From Amphiura filiformis (Eukaryota > Echinodermata > Ophiuroidea > Amphilepidida > Amphiuridae): a stretch of 64,000 nt of DNA. Shown in pieces: positions 24,115-48,692 of the stretch (its first letter is position 1; each line of letters starts with the position of its first letter). The notes under the pieces are model-generated. The model ran no database searches and had not been told where the DNA came from. It saw only the letters and a list, made by a program, of their open reading frames with translations. A program made the position numbers and the translations under genes. Where the stretch lies: NCBI RefSeq assembly GCF_039555335.1, contig NC_092646.1, forward strand, positions 34,873,380-34,937,379. The letters run 5' to 3'.

Positions 24115-25700
24115 AAGGATTGCTTCGTAACAGTACGACAGCAATTTAGCTCACTTCCGGTAATTTTTACCGGCGTGACCTCTGATGTTACGTAACGTAA
24201 TTTTGAAAATCAGGTGGCAAGTACGGTTTTTCAGAAAACATCAAAAAAATGGAATACACGAGTCTTTTCTCCCTTCATTTCCATATTGAGCTCATAGATA
24301 AGATATGAAACAAGAGTACAAGGCAAAAAGTAATATGTAAAAGTCCAATTATTGTGGAGAAAAAGAATGTTTATTGTGCGCGAAGTAGCCTAAAAAATGA
24401 GAAAAAATGCATGTCACGATCACCAACATGGTTATATCTGCAACTATGAGCCAACGCCGGTCGTATGCTTTTCTGTAATGATAGATATTAACTAACTTGA
24501 GCTTGTATTGAATTTTCAGCGAAAATGATTGGTGGAATAATCGAGTCGTAGGTTGGAAAGTTGCTTTCAAAACGGCTTCGCCTCGCAATCGTGCATGACC
24601 ATTAGCGACCAGTGTCAGCAGGAAAATTAACAGCCGGCCTTGTCCATATATCGACTAATTATTGTCAAGATCGGTAGGGTGTAAGGACAGTGTAAAAATT
24701 TCAAATAATATTATGCCAAAATATCAGGTTTGAAATTCGTAAATTATGGCTGACGCTATCTCATTTTTTTAATATGTACGCATAAAGAAAAACATGGCAA
24801 ACGTGTTGCATAAGAAATATTTTCAAATGATTACAATACTGACGGGCCTACACACATACACCACAGGCCTAACAGAACAAGAGAGAAACATAATGAAAAT
24901 GCTGTAGGATTCGAACCTATCGCACTTCAAACCACGGCGTTAACCACTAGACCATCACAACCTGCTGTACCATACTCGTATCTTTTGCATTCTTATTTCT
25001 CATTCAGGGACTCGATCAACAATAATATTTTTAAAAGTGCTTTTAAGTTCAGTCAAATGAGGTGATATTACTTTTTATATTGACTTCAATATTTTGTAAG
25101 TCAATGCAGTATTTTGCTTGAATAAATAAATATCACTGGAGTCAACTGGACGATTCTGACGATTATTATTTGATATAATGGACAATGCCGGCTGCAATTT
25201 TGCTAGTGACACTTGTCACTAACGGGACACGCACGATTGCGACACGGGCCGTTTTGAGAGTAACTTTCCAACCTACGACTCGATTATTCCTCCAATCATT
25301 TTCGCTGAAAATTTAATACAAGCTTACGTGAGTTAATATCCATCATTACAGGAAAGCATACGATCGGCGTTTACTCACTGTTGTAGAAATAACCATTTTT
25401 GTGACATGCAATTTTTTCATTTTCCCGGCTACTTTGGACATGTTCAAGCTTTAATTTCAATATAATTCAACTTTTACTCGTTTTTTATTCTTTGCACAAA
25501 TGTTTGGTATCTTATCCGTGATCATGGTACGTAATATAAGCAAAAAATGACCCGTGTCTCCCATTTCTGGAGCTATTTCGCTAAAACATGTTTGCCGGCC
25601 AATTTTTCAACATTTAGTTACGTAACCCGTGTTCACCAACCCGTAAAATTTTTCTATCGAACAAAAGAGGTCACGAAGTTGCCGTCGTACTGGTAACATT
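24115..25700. repeat. 1.6 kb foldback element with long diverged arms
   Basis: The left arm (about 24121-24600) and right arm (about 25250-25695) are inverted copies, for example TCCAACCTACGACTCGATTA at right and its complement at left. The arms are separated by about 650 bases that include a tRNA-like stretch. No protein is encoded. Confidence 0.65.
24902..24968 (-). repeat. tRNA-like sequence (box A and box B) within the foldback
   Basis: The minus strand reads GTGATGGTCTAGTGGTTAAC (box A, tRNA-Glu/Asp-like D-arm) and later GGTTCGAATCC (box B), with a partly paired acceptor stem. The anticodon stem pairs poorly, so a pseudogene or SINE head is more likely than a working tRNA. Confidence 0.5.
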
Positions 25701-25867
25701 ATAAATAAGTTGATAGATATCAACTATTTAGTAGAGGTAAGAACAGGACACAAAAAATATACTGCATAACATTTTCCAAATAACTTTGTGCTGAACGGAT
25801 AGTAATTTTACAGGTTTTTTCAAAAAAGGCAGTTTTGTCAAAACTTGGAATTCACCATTTTTACGCA

Positions 25868-26056
25868 ATATCCTCCCACAAACGCAAAAACGTTTTAAAA
25901 ACATTTTAAATAAGTTATATTTTGGCTTTTGGTTTAAGTAAAAACGTTTTAATAACATTACAATGATGGGTTATATAAAGGTCATGACAACATTTTAAAA
26001 CGTTTTGTGTGAAAACACACTACAACAATATTTTTAAATGTTTTGTGTTTGCTGGG
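25868..26056. repeat. Short CCCAGC-family MITE copy
   Basis: Carries AAAACGTTTTAATAACATT, a changed GATGGGTTATATAAAGG and the right terminus TTTTGTGTTTGCTGGG. The left terminus is lost. Confidence 0.6.
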
Positions 26057-26211
26057 TAGGTCACCTTATATTACAAACGTCCAATTTTTCTTAAATCTAA
26101 AATTTCTAAGAAAGCTAAGTATATGTAAAGTCTAGAATTTAAAACAATACTACCAATTAGTAATGCCCTTCATACCTAAAATATACAACTTTCCCGGTAT
26201 AAATCATTATG

Positions 26212-26494
26212 AGGGACCGTTCACAAACACTTGTAAGGGGGGAGGGTGATGCAAAAAAAAAAACCTTCATCGCGAAATTTTTTCGGGGTCCCCCTGCACA
26301 GACCTCAAAAATTTCAAGGCCCCTACCTTTTTGACATGAAAATTATGGGTCAAACCCATAAAAGAGCACGTAAACCCAATTTTCCCAGGAAAGTTTGTGG
26401 TCATTTTCTTCAGGGCCCCTTTGGAGGGTCAACACATTTCAGGGCCCTCCATGTTTGCATCAGCCCCCCGAACAAGTGTTTGTGAACGGTCCCT
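26212..26494. repeat. 283-base MITE, AGGGACCGTTCACAAACACTTGT termini
   Basis: Clean inverted termini of about 22 bases at both ends. The short open frame inside is a by-product. Non-autonomous. Confidence 0.75.
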
Positions 26495-27731
26495 GAGACA
26501 CCCTGTATTTCAAGAAAGCGACATGCCACAGACAAACCTTTTGGCACATACATTGTTATTGTTAATACAACTATTTTCTGCATACCTGCGTTACAATTCG
26601 TTTTGGTGATTTAGTGATATTATAAATTTTGTGACTGCATTTTGGGGTTTTTAATGCGTTTTCAGCTTACCGTGGAATTAAGGGATGTGGCTATAGGAAT
26701 AAAGACCAAACAAACATATTCTTGTTTATGCCGTAATATTGTAGTCTTTCAACCCTTTCACAACTTCAACTGTGCAACTTACAAAAATTCCCGCTGAAAA
26801 GTGGTTCTTTTAATTTTAGAAAATAAATGAAAAATCGCTCTGGACTTTTAGTACTGATTATACTGTAGACGATCACAGACTATTTAGTTCTGATCATACT
26901 ATAGACTATTGTGACGTCATTGCCAGACAGTTTGTCTGTATTATGGCTATTGTTCCTTGTCTGGAAATATGTTCGGGCTTTATGTTATGTTCAGGGGCCG
27001 TGTTTTTAAAACGCCCGCCTCATCACAATAAGACATAGGACAGTACACTGATCGCATTGAGTTCAGTCAAGCATATTCCAGACCAATCCTTTTTCGCCTC
27101 GTTAAATATGTGTCACATTAGGTCAGGGACGCTATTTATAATGGGTTGAATCCTTTTATTTGAGGTCAATAGATAAAAGAGAGGCATTGAATTGAATCAA
27201 CACAGGTGTTGCTCTAGATATTATCATCAAATCTCCTATAGCACACAGGAGGCGGCTCTTGCTCATTCATAGCGCTCAAAATTCCATTGTAGGCCTACGC
27301 TTTATCTTGCTGAGTGCAAGGGCTGTTAATTTTTCCTCTCATGGTTAGGCCTATTACGCGTTTTTGTGTCGGTTAGTTTGGTCACATTGTACCATGTTGA
27401 TGTGCTTGCTTTTATCATGCTTTAGGCCCTACTTATAATATTGTCGGCCCTTTTGTATGCAATTGTATTATATATTTGGTTAAATTTGAAATTGTATCAT
27501 AATCCGGGACCTCCGATTTCATCCTGCTTTCAAAATCGGCGATAAGTTGTCAAAAACTAACTTCACCCAATCATGCCAATGGAATTTGGGGAACTGCTGA
27601 GATAATATTGGTGATGATGTTACAATCTAACAGCGGATAGGTGTGCGCCGTGTTCGGCTACAACCGGCATAGTTGATTCATAGCGCTATATAAATCTAAC
27701 ATGAATTTTATTATTTTGTATATTATATTTT
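26495..27731. other. Spacer, nothing recognised
   Basis: AT-rich single-copy-looking sequence between genes B and C. I see no exon of the local family, no RNA gene and no clear repeat. Confidence 0.5.
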
Positions 27732-28124
27732 CAGGACCGGATTTACCTTTTTTGGGGCCCTGGGCCAGGTCAAAATTCGGAGGCCCCCAAACTCACCGTG
27801 GGGAAGGCATGTGCACTCAAGTGACCAAGTTTTGGTTTAATAAGGGGCCTACAATAAGATGGGTTTTACTCAAACATTTGCGAAAGAATCGCGAGAAACA
27901 TTTTGATTTCAGAAAATAATTAGCCGAAAATGAAGGTGAATTTTGTTATAATTATAAAAGGCCAGTTGGTGCGAAGCGCGTAAAATTTGCAATGTTAGCA
28001 TATTTTGGTGCAAAATATGGTGTATTCGGGCTAAAAAGAAACATGCCCATGCCAAATTGGGGGCCCCCAGATTTCGGGGGCCCTGGGCCCTGGTCCATCT
28101 GACCCAATGGTAAATCCGGCCCTG
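27732..28124. repeat. 393-base hAT-like MITE
   Basis: Termini CAGGACCGGATTTACC and the inverse GGTAAATCCGGCCCTG, with inner G/C-rich arms (GGGGCCCTGGGCC). The flanks share ATATTTT, an 8-base-type target duplication. Confidence 0.75.
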
Positions 28125-29352
28125 CATATTTTATAAATATTTTTTGTTAACATAATCTACTGTGGTGCTTAGGACTACTACATGTGGAACCTATGCGGAA
28201 GGTCGGGTCTGCAAAATAATGATCAGTGCATGATGGCTGTAGTGATATAGCTTCATCATGTCCATGTTCAGTGTAATCAAATGAAACACTAGGCCTATAT
28301 AGCTGGATATCATAAAATCGTGGAAAATGGTATCGCCTATCGCAAACCACCAAATCTGTCGTAGGTTTGAATTGCTAATAGAAAAACCGTGAATTTAGTG
28401 TCACACATCTACGACTTGGTTTGAAATAAGGCGAGCCTGACGCCATTAACAGTTTTGGGAATATAGCACACCGTTCGGTGTGCAAACTTGTGCTAAAATG
28501 TAATTAAATAACTAAAATCGGATTACTGAAATAATACCAAACAGCAACGGACATTGAGTAAGGACTACGTGAGAAGTTTGGGGTAAGTAAAACATTTCCT
28601 TGTTATAAAAAACAGCCAAAAAGCTGTCCAAAATTGCACTTTTTATCACAAGGCGATATATCTCGAAACTAAATTTTGAGAGGGCCTACGCTGATTCTTT
28701 TAATTCTAGTTTAAAATCTATTCGTCACCTGCAGTCTGATATGGTATCTATGGTTTCATCCAATTCTTGGGAACTAATGTGGAAGGTATTTTGGTTAAAA
28801 AACCCGATACTGTTAAAAATATCGGTATTTATGCAAGCAACATTTCTATCGTGTAAAATGCATTGAAAATTGTCGGCTAAAGAGTGCATAAATAAAAATC
28901 GCGAACAGTAATATCAACAATAATTATCCAAGCGGAAACGCTTTTCAAAAACATACAACCGTTTTTCGGACAATCGCTGAAACCGAAATATACCATTCTA
29001 GGCCATCTGTAAAAAAGTGCGTGAGCGTTTGTGACTATGAACTTGGGTCACCGAAACAAATGTTTATATTGGTGTCAGGCCTTTCAAATTGATACAATAA
29101 TTAGCCCTACAATAATGGCTTTCATTTTAACCGTTATTTGTTAAACTGCGATTTTTACTTTTTTAGAAATCAAAGAACGTATCAAAAAACTTTTTGTAGA
29201 TCGCTTAAAAATGGCCCATCCCTTAACGCTGATATATCTGGTACTGTTCCTTTTACAATTTTTATCGTTTTTTTATAAAACGTTTTTGATATCTTAACCC
29301 TTACCATACTGATGCATTATGTGATAACACACTTAACCACCCATGTTGATTG
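28125..29352. other. Spacer, nothing recognised
   Basis: No supported gene or clear repeat in this stretch downstream of gene C. A short head-to-head minisatellite follows. Confidence 0.5.
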
Positions 29353-29615
29353 CTATACCAAACTCCCTACACTGTTCTACCCATGTGGTACACGCTTTAC
29401 TAAGGGAGGGGTGGTACCCTATGGATTTATATACCAAACTCCCTATACTATTATGTGGGGTCCACTTTTACATGGAGTTTGGTTTATAAATCTATAGTGG
29501 TATGTACTACACCTCAATAGTAAAGCGTGTACTACATAGACAAGTGTAGGGAGTTTGGTATATAAATCAATAGAGGTACCATCTCTCCCTAGTAAAGCAT
29601 GTATCATACAGAATA
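29353..29615. repeat. Minisatellite units in inverted arrangement
   Basis: Units of the 72-base family read forward at 29353-29455 (ACACGCTTTACTAAGGGAGG) and in reverse at 29466-29615 (TAGTAAAGCGTGTACTACAT), just beyond the gene C stop. Confidence 0.7.
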
Positions 29616-29689
29616 GTGTAACTTTAAGTCTACACAGAGCATGGAGAAACGTGTATTCTTTGAGTTAACTTAGAGTTTGACACATGTGT

Positions 29690-42969
<13,280 letters not shown>

Positions 42970-43052
42970 TTTAGTGGTAGTAGACGCAACAACTTTGCAC
43001 AAAAGATAACTATTAAACACTATTAATAAGCAATGCTGACGTGTGTAGCAGT

Positions 43053-43061
43053 CATATATTG
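43053..43061 (-). promoter_or_regulatory. Candidate TATA-like element of gene C
   Basis: The minus strand reads CAATATATGAC about 88 bases before the gene C start, matching the element before gene A in sequence and distance. Confidence 0.4.
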
Positions 43062-43289
43062 AAAGTGTTTTGTTAGCTTTAGGTAAGTGCAGTCAGCTAC
43101 AGTCTAAGTGATATGGCCAGATGATCAGAATTTGACCTACCAAGTCAGCAAATCCATGTTTTGTCAATAAGCGGTCAATTTCTTGACTTTTGTTTAACTA
43201 TATCTTTAATTAAATTTTGGAAATTCAAGATAGAATCAAGTAAAAGTCAAGGATGGGCCATTTCTTGACATAACATGGACTTCCTCGTG

Positions 43290-43440
43290 TAAAGATTTTG
43301 CGCCCAGATTGCACCGTGTTGTTTTGGACACAGTACTCTATTGATGACCATGACCATGACCAAGTAATAACAGGTTGCATACGAAAGTAAGAGCCCACTC
43401 GTAACGTCGTGCATGATTGCTTTATACAGTTTGCACTTCG
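43290..43440 (-). promoter_or_regulatory. Conserved upstream block, gene C copy
   Basis: Starts with GATTTTGCGCCCAGATTGCACC and continues through the ATGACCATGACC and CGTGCATGATTGC parts also present before A and D. It lies about 330 bases before the start codon. A 130-base inverted-repeat insert (43149-43278) separates it from the TATA-like element. The same insert occurs before A but not before D. Confidence 0.35.
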
Positions 43441-43469
43441 GACATGTTGTGGAAATAGAGAGTTTTTGT

Positions 43470-43834
43470 ACTCTATGTGGTACACGATTTACTAAGATAA
43501 GTGGTATTCCTATGGATTTATATACCACACTCCCTAAACTATAATTTTTCTATCTGGTACACGTTTTACTAAGATGGGTGGTATCCCTATGGATTTATAT
43601 ACCACACTCCCTATATTATTCTATGTGGTACACGATTTACTAAGCTGGGTGGTATCCCTATAGATTTATATACCACACTCCCTATACTATTCTATGTGAT
43701 ACACGATTTACTAAGATAGACGGTATCCCTATGGATTTATATACCACACTCCCTATACTATTCTATGTGGTACACGATTTACTAAGATGGCTGGTACCCC
43801 TATGGCTTTATATACCTAAATGTACCTACACTTT
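43470..43834. repeat. 72-base-type minisatellite upstream of gene C
   Basis: About five units with ATGTGGTACACGATTTACTA and TATGGATTTATATACCACAC, at the position equivalent to the large array upstream of gene A. Confidence 0.8.
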
Positions 43835-44436
43835 TCTGGATATGAACAAAACATAAGCCATAACATCTGTCCGCACATCCCCGTCACTACAAAAGTTGAA
43901 GGCCCCCGAGAACAAACAATTACACCTTAACAATAGGCTAAGTGACATTTCATGATTTAATTATAAATGAAACCACTAGACAATAAACTTTAAATGCTAC
44001 AAATTTATATAAATAGCGTCAATACTTTTTAAGATATGGATAATTGTGTAAATTTATATTTTTGCCTAATTGCCTAATAATCTCTGAGAAATGGATTTTC
44101 TGCTTTGCATAAACTTGAATGGGGGATTGTCCTAGGTCAACTGATAATAATTGGTTAAATAAACCCGTTTTCAAGGATTTGAAAATCCACTTGTCCTATA
44201 GTCCAACAGTCAAATACCATGACATTAAGAAATTCAAAATTTTAATTTTTATGGGAAGTTCATCTTTAGAAGCATATAACTCATTAACTGGTGACTTTCT
44301 GGTTTTCTGGAGTGAGTCACCTATGTCCTGAAAACATGTCAGTAAAACAAAGACAAATGACATGCATGATTGTAGAATAAACAAGCGAGTATGATACCCA
44401 GGCACGGTATTTGTTGGTGCAACAAACAAGTAACAT

Positions 44437-45133
44437 CCCAGCAAACACAAAAACGTTTTAAAAACGTTTTAAAAACGTTTTAAATAAGTTATATTTTGGC
44501 TTTTGGTTTAGGTAAAAACGTTTTAATAACATTAAAATGTCGGGTTATATAAAGGTCATGATAACGTTTTAAAACGTTTTGTATGAAAACACACTGCAAC
44601 AATTTTTTAAATGTTTTCAAAAAATGTTATTGTAAACTATTTTTGCAAACATTTTTGCCAAATATTTTGTCAATACTTTACATTAACATTATGTTAAAAT
44701 ATTTGAACCCAGCAAACACAGAAATGTTCTTAAAATGTTTTTTTTTTTCAAAACATTTTAATAACATTTAAATGTCTGGTTATATAAAGGTCATGATTAT
44801 ATAAAGGTCAATATTTTGGGCAAACATTTTTCGCAAAATATTTTATCAACCCCAAAATAACATTCTGTTTAGAATGTTTTGTATCAAGTTTTCAAGAATG
44901 TTTTTGCAAATATATCAAAACGTTTTTATACTCTTTATATAACCCAACATTTAAACGTTTTCTGTAAAACATTTTTGTTTGATGAGCAGTAGACTATCAA
45001 AAAATGTTTTTTAAGGTTATGAAACCGTTTTATACTCTTAATATACCCTTTATATAACCGACATTTAAACGTTTTCTGACAACCTTTTATAACCTTGTGC
45101 GAATGATGTCGAAAACGTTTTGTGTTTGCTGGG
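44437..45133. repeat. Full CCCAGC...GCTGGG MITE, 697 bases
   Basis: Termini CCCAGCAAACACAAAAACG and its inverse ending TTTGTGTTTGCTGGG. The inside is built from alternating AAAACGTTTT motifs, GTCGGGTTATATAAAGG and its inverse AACCC(G)ACATTTAAACG. Palindromic at several levels. Confidence 0.75.
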
Positions 45134-45144
45134 ATATCATCACT

Positions 45145-45512
45145 TTGCATTTTTCTGTGTGGTACGCGCTTTACTAATTGAGGGGTGCTATGGTACCACT
45201 ATGGATACCAATCTCCCTACACTATTCTATATGGTACACGTTTTACTAGGGAAAAGGGGTACCCCTATGGATTTATATACCAAACTCCCTACACTATTCT
45301 AGGTGGTACACGCTTAATAACTAAGGGAGGGTGGTTCCCCTATTGATATATACCACACTCCCTACATTATTCTGTGTGGTACAAGCTTTACTAGGGAGGG
45401 TGGTACCCAAAGGATCTATATACCAAACGCCTTACACTATTCTATATGGTATCCTCTTTTTGCTAAGGGAGGGATGGTACTCCTATGGATATACCAAACT
45501 CCTTAGCTATGT
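45145..45512. repeat. Minisatellite units, diverged
   Basis: About five degenerate units of the 72-base family (TGTGTGGTACGCGCTTTACT, TACCAAACTCCCTACAC), directly after the MITE. Confidence 0.7.
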
Positions 45513-46275
45513 GGTAAAAAAAGACAATAGCTGCATGTCACTTCTATTCAGTGATATCAAAATAAGTATCAACTTGACGTCACTTTGACGGCATAAAGTA
45601 AGTGCGTAAGTAAGTTCCAAAAAGGTCAATTGTTAATGCCTCAAATTCACATGGTTATTTGATAGCATGTAAAACTACGTTATTTTTAAGAAAAGGTGAA
45701 CACGGATGGCGCTATTTATCTTAAATCGTGTTTTAATCTTTGCAAGGGGCCGGGCAAACACTGGTATTATGGCATTATTATGAAATGTAAAGAATATATT
45801 ATATAAGTGATATTATTTGGCTAAATTAAATCAAAAATATATGTAAATAGCGTCCTCAATAATACAGTTTATAGAATAAAAAATACCACAAAAACAGAAA
45901 ATGATGAATAAGTTGATAAAAAAACCAAAAAGAAAAAAATGTTTAAAATAGCAAAAAATATGTTGATATTGTCCAGATCTATAATTGAACATTATATAAT
46001 GTTTTGTTAGAAAATTTAAACAATGATCACATCAAATAAATGTTGTTCAATTTACCTTTCCGTGCTACCTGCAATGGTTTATGGGATATATCGAGAAGGT
46101 GAATAGGTTTTCCATCGAATTAAATCTGGTTAATATTGAACACAGTTAATATTACGAGAAACTATAATAAAGTTTTAAAGCACATATATATACCTTTATT
46201 AATTACCATTTTATTTTTATTTCTACTTTTCATGATACAAAACTTTTTAAAGCTGTGGCCAAAAGAAATCAATTA
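45513..46275. other. Spacer, nothing recognised
   Basis: Very AT-rich sequence between genes C and D with no gene or clear repeat. Confidence 0.5.
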
Positions 46276-46277
46276 GG

Positions 46278-46365
46278 GGTTCATTCATAAGATTGAGGGC
46301 ATGATCACGTGAGCCGAGGGCATAAATCAACGATCATGCCCGAAATCCTATGAATGAACCCCGTT
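46278..46365. repeat. Hairpin, GGGTTCATTCATA arms
   Basis: GGGTTCATTCATAAGATTGA at left and its inverse at right, with an inner GGGCATGATC / GATCATGCCC pair. Confidence 0.6.
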
Positions 46366-47208
46366 CATACATACCCAACATTCTGAACATTCTTAGCAAT
46401 TCAATACAGATGAAAATAATAAGGGGGGATTTCCATACCGTTTTCCTTCAAAAATTGGGAGAAAATGAGAAGGCCTACTTGCACTATAAGCAGCTCGGCT
46501 CGTGAGGTCAACGGCCGGGAGTCAACGCGGCATATTTTGCGCTCCGCGTGAGATGGGCGCGGTGACATGCGCGTGTACGCAACACTAGCAAATCGTGGAT
46601 CGTGTTAATTGGTTTCCAACGCTGCGTGACGCAGCTTGTTTATGCCCTGCGTACTGGTCATAAACGGAATTTATGACTAGCAAAAAATGGCCCAAATCCA
46701 ATCAGAAACGTCGTTATATCGTGAGTATGTATGAACAATACATTTTCACCAGCTACGTCTTATTACCTATATAGCGATATTAATAAATTGTTTTAAGAAC
46801 TTTTTAAAAATCTTTTTTTAAATCTCCGTTTACCCATGCGTGCTCTCTTTTCCCGCTAAAAGTGAATAGTAAAGAGTGTTAAATTATCTATATACATAAC
46901 AAGCATGTATGCAGCAATTTGAATATAATACCATTCTCAGCTTTTTAGTGTTTGTTCTGAATAAGATTTGAATAAATTTGATATCATCAGATAAACATTT
47001 ATTCAGATGAAATACTACATGGCTGGGAATGGTATTATCCAAATTACTAGTGATCAGGGCGATAATTTAACGCCCTTTTAATAACTAACTTGTGTAAAAA
47101 AGAAAGACGAATTTATATGATTAATTCCCGAAAAGTCTTGAAAGGTATAAAATAATACTTCAGCGTCCCAAAATCGTTACAATCCACGAAAAGAATAAGG
47201 AAACAAAA

Positions 47209-47245
47209 AAACAAAACAAAACAACAACAACAACAACAACAACAA
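47209..47245. repeat. (CAA)n microsatellite
   Basis: A short run of ACA triplets in the spacer downstream of gene D. Confidence 0.85.
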
Positions 47246-47849
47246 ATATAAGTACTCTATTTTTTACCTATGTTTGTATCAGAAGAAAGCAAAATATATA
47301 CATATAATCGCAGTAAACAATGTTTGTTCTATCTGATCCAGAAAACTGACTGATGTACGTTTCAGCGAACACTGTTACCTTTGACAACACTTGATGATGA
47401 ATGATTGCTAAACCTGCGCTGGAGATACATCTATCGTTGGTTTGCAGTAACAACCTCATCATCAAGTGTTGACAAAGGCCAGAGTATTTAATGAAACGTA
47501 CACAAGTAAAAGCATTGTATGGATCAGATACGACGAACCTTGTTTAAATATCTACATCCAAATATATGTTGATTTATATAAAATTCTAATTGATCTATTT
47601 TCCCCTATACCTAGCCTGATGTGATCTGGTGTGAATTGTCTATGGTTCAATGTATAGACGACTCCAACGAGCAAAGTGATGGTCAGAATTCATTCGGCCT
47701 TTACTGTGTCCCCTCTGCACCAAGCTGGTGTTGTAACTGCATTAGATTGGGTTTTCACACTGAGACTACTCTTAGTATGCAGATACGACAAAAATTTGTC
47801 AAAAATATTGTCCACAGAAGTGTGACCTTATTGGATCACCCAATTTTGT

Positions 47850-48150
47850 ACTACACTCCTTGTTAAATTTGTGACTATTTTTGCATTTTTCTCAAAAACT
47901 TAAAAAACACTGGTAACAAAAGTTATGTATATTATAGGGGCAAGGAATCCAGTTACTACACAACTACATGACTGTAAATCCACAACTGTTGTCTGTGATG
48001 AAATAGAATTTTCAGTGCAGTAGTTGTAGTCCTTGCCCCTATAATCATGATAATATACATATCTTACTTGTCACCAATGCGCTATAATTTTTGAGAAAAA
48101 TGCAAAAATAGGCACAGAATTGGCCAGGGGTGTAATACCACCTTAAAGCC
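47850..48150. repeat. 300-base foldback element
   Basis: ATTATAGGGGCAAGG pairs with CCTTGCCCCTATAAT, and outside it TTTTTGCATTTTTCTC pairs with GAGAAAAATGCAAAAA. Arms of about 130 bases with mismatches. Confidence 0.65.
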
Positions 48151-48692
48151 ATAATGTGTGATTTGCTCCACACCAACGCCCTCAATTTTTCTCGAATTTC
48201 CAGTGGTGTACTAAAATACTACGTGAAGGTCTAAGCCTGAGGTGCTTTGATTACAGTAAATTTAAATTTTTATAATAAACCCGGAGATTTCACCGATTGA
48301 GTGATGGGAACACGTCGCGTGCGTGTGTATCATTGAATCATTGAATCAGTGACGTATAAACTGTGTGTATAGCGCTTCTTGTCTTACGTCTTGGCGTATA
48401 AACGGTGTGTATATCGCTATTCACCTTACGTCTTGTTTGTATATCCACATGCGTGAATATCCGCCAATAATCATGATTATAATACGATCAGCGAGCCAAT
48501 ACACACATTGTAGGTGCTGGAATGGAATAGCAATTATCTTCGTTTTGCCTCATTTGTTTGGCTCGAAATTAAACGAGGAGAATGTGATCAGTAGCTATCA
48601 GTAAAAACTAACATTTAATTTGAATCTATTCGTTATGTAAATTACACATCATGGCTTTAAGTCTATACAGAGCGTGTATTTTGTGATTTAAC

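Noticed and set aside
24902..24968. Functional tRNA gene
   Set aside because: Boxes A and B are present but the anticodon stem pairs badly and it lies inside a foldback repeat.
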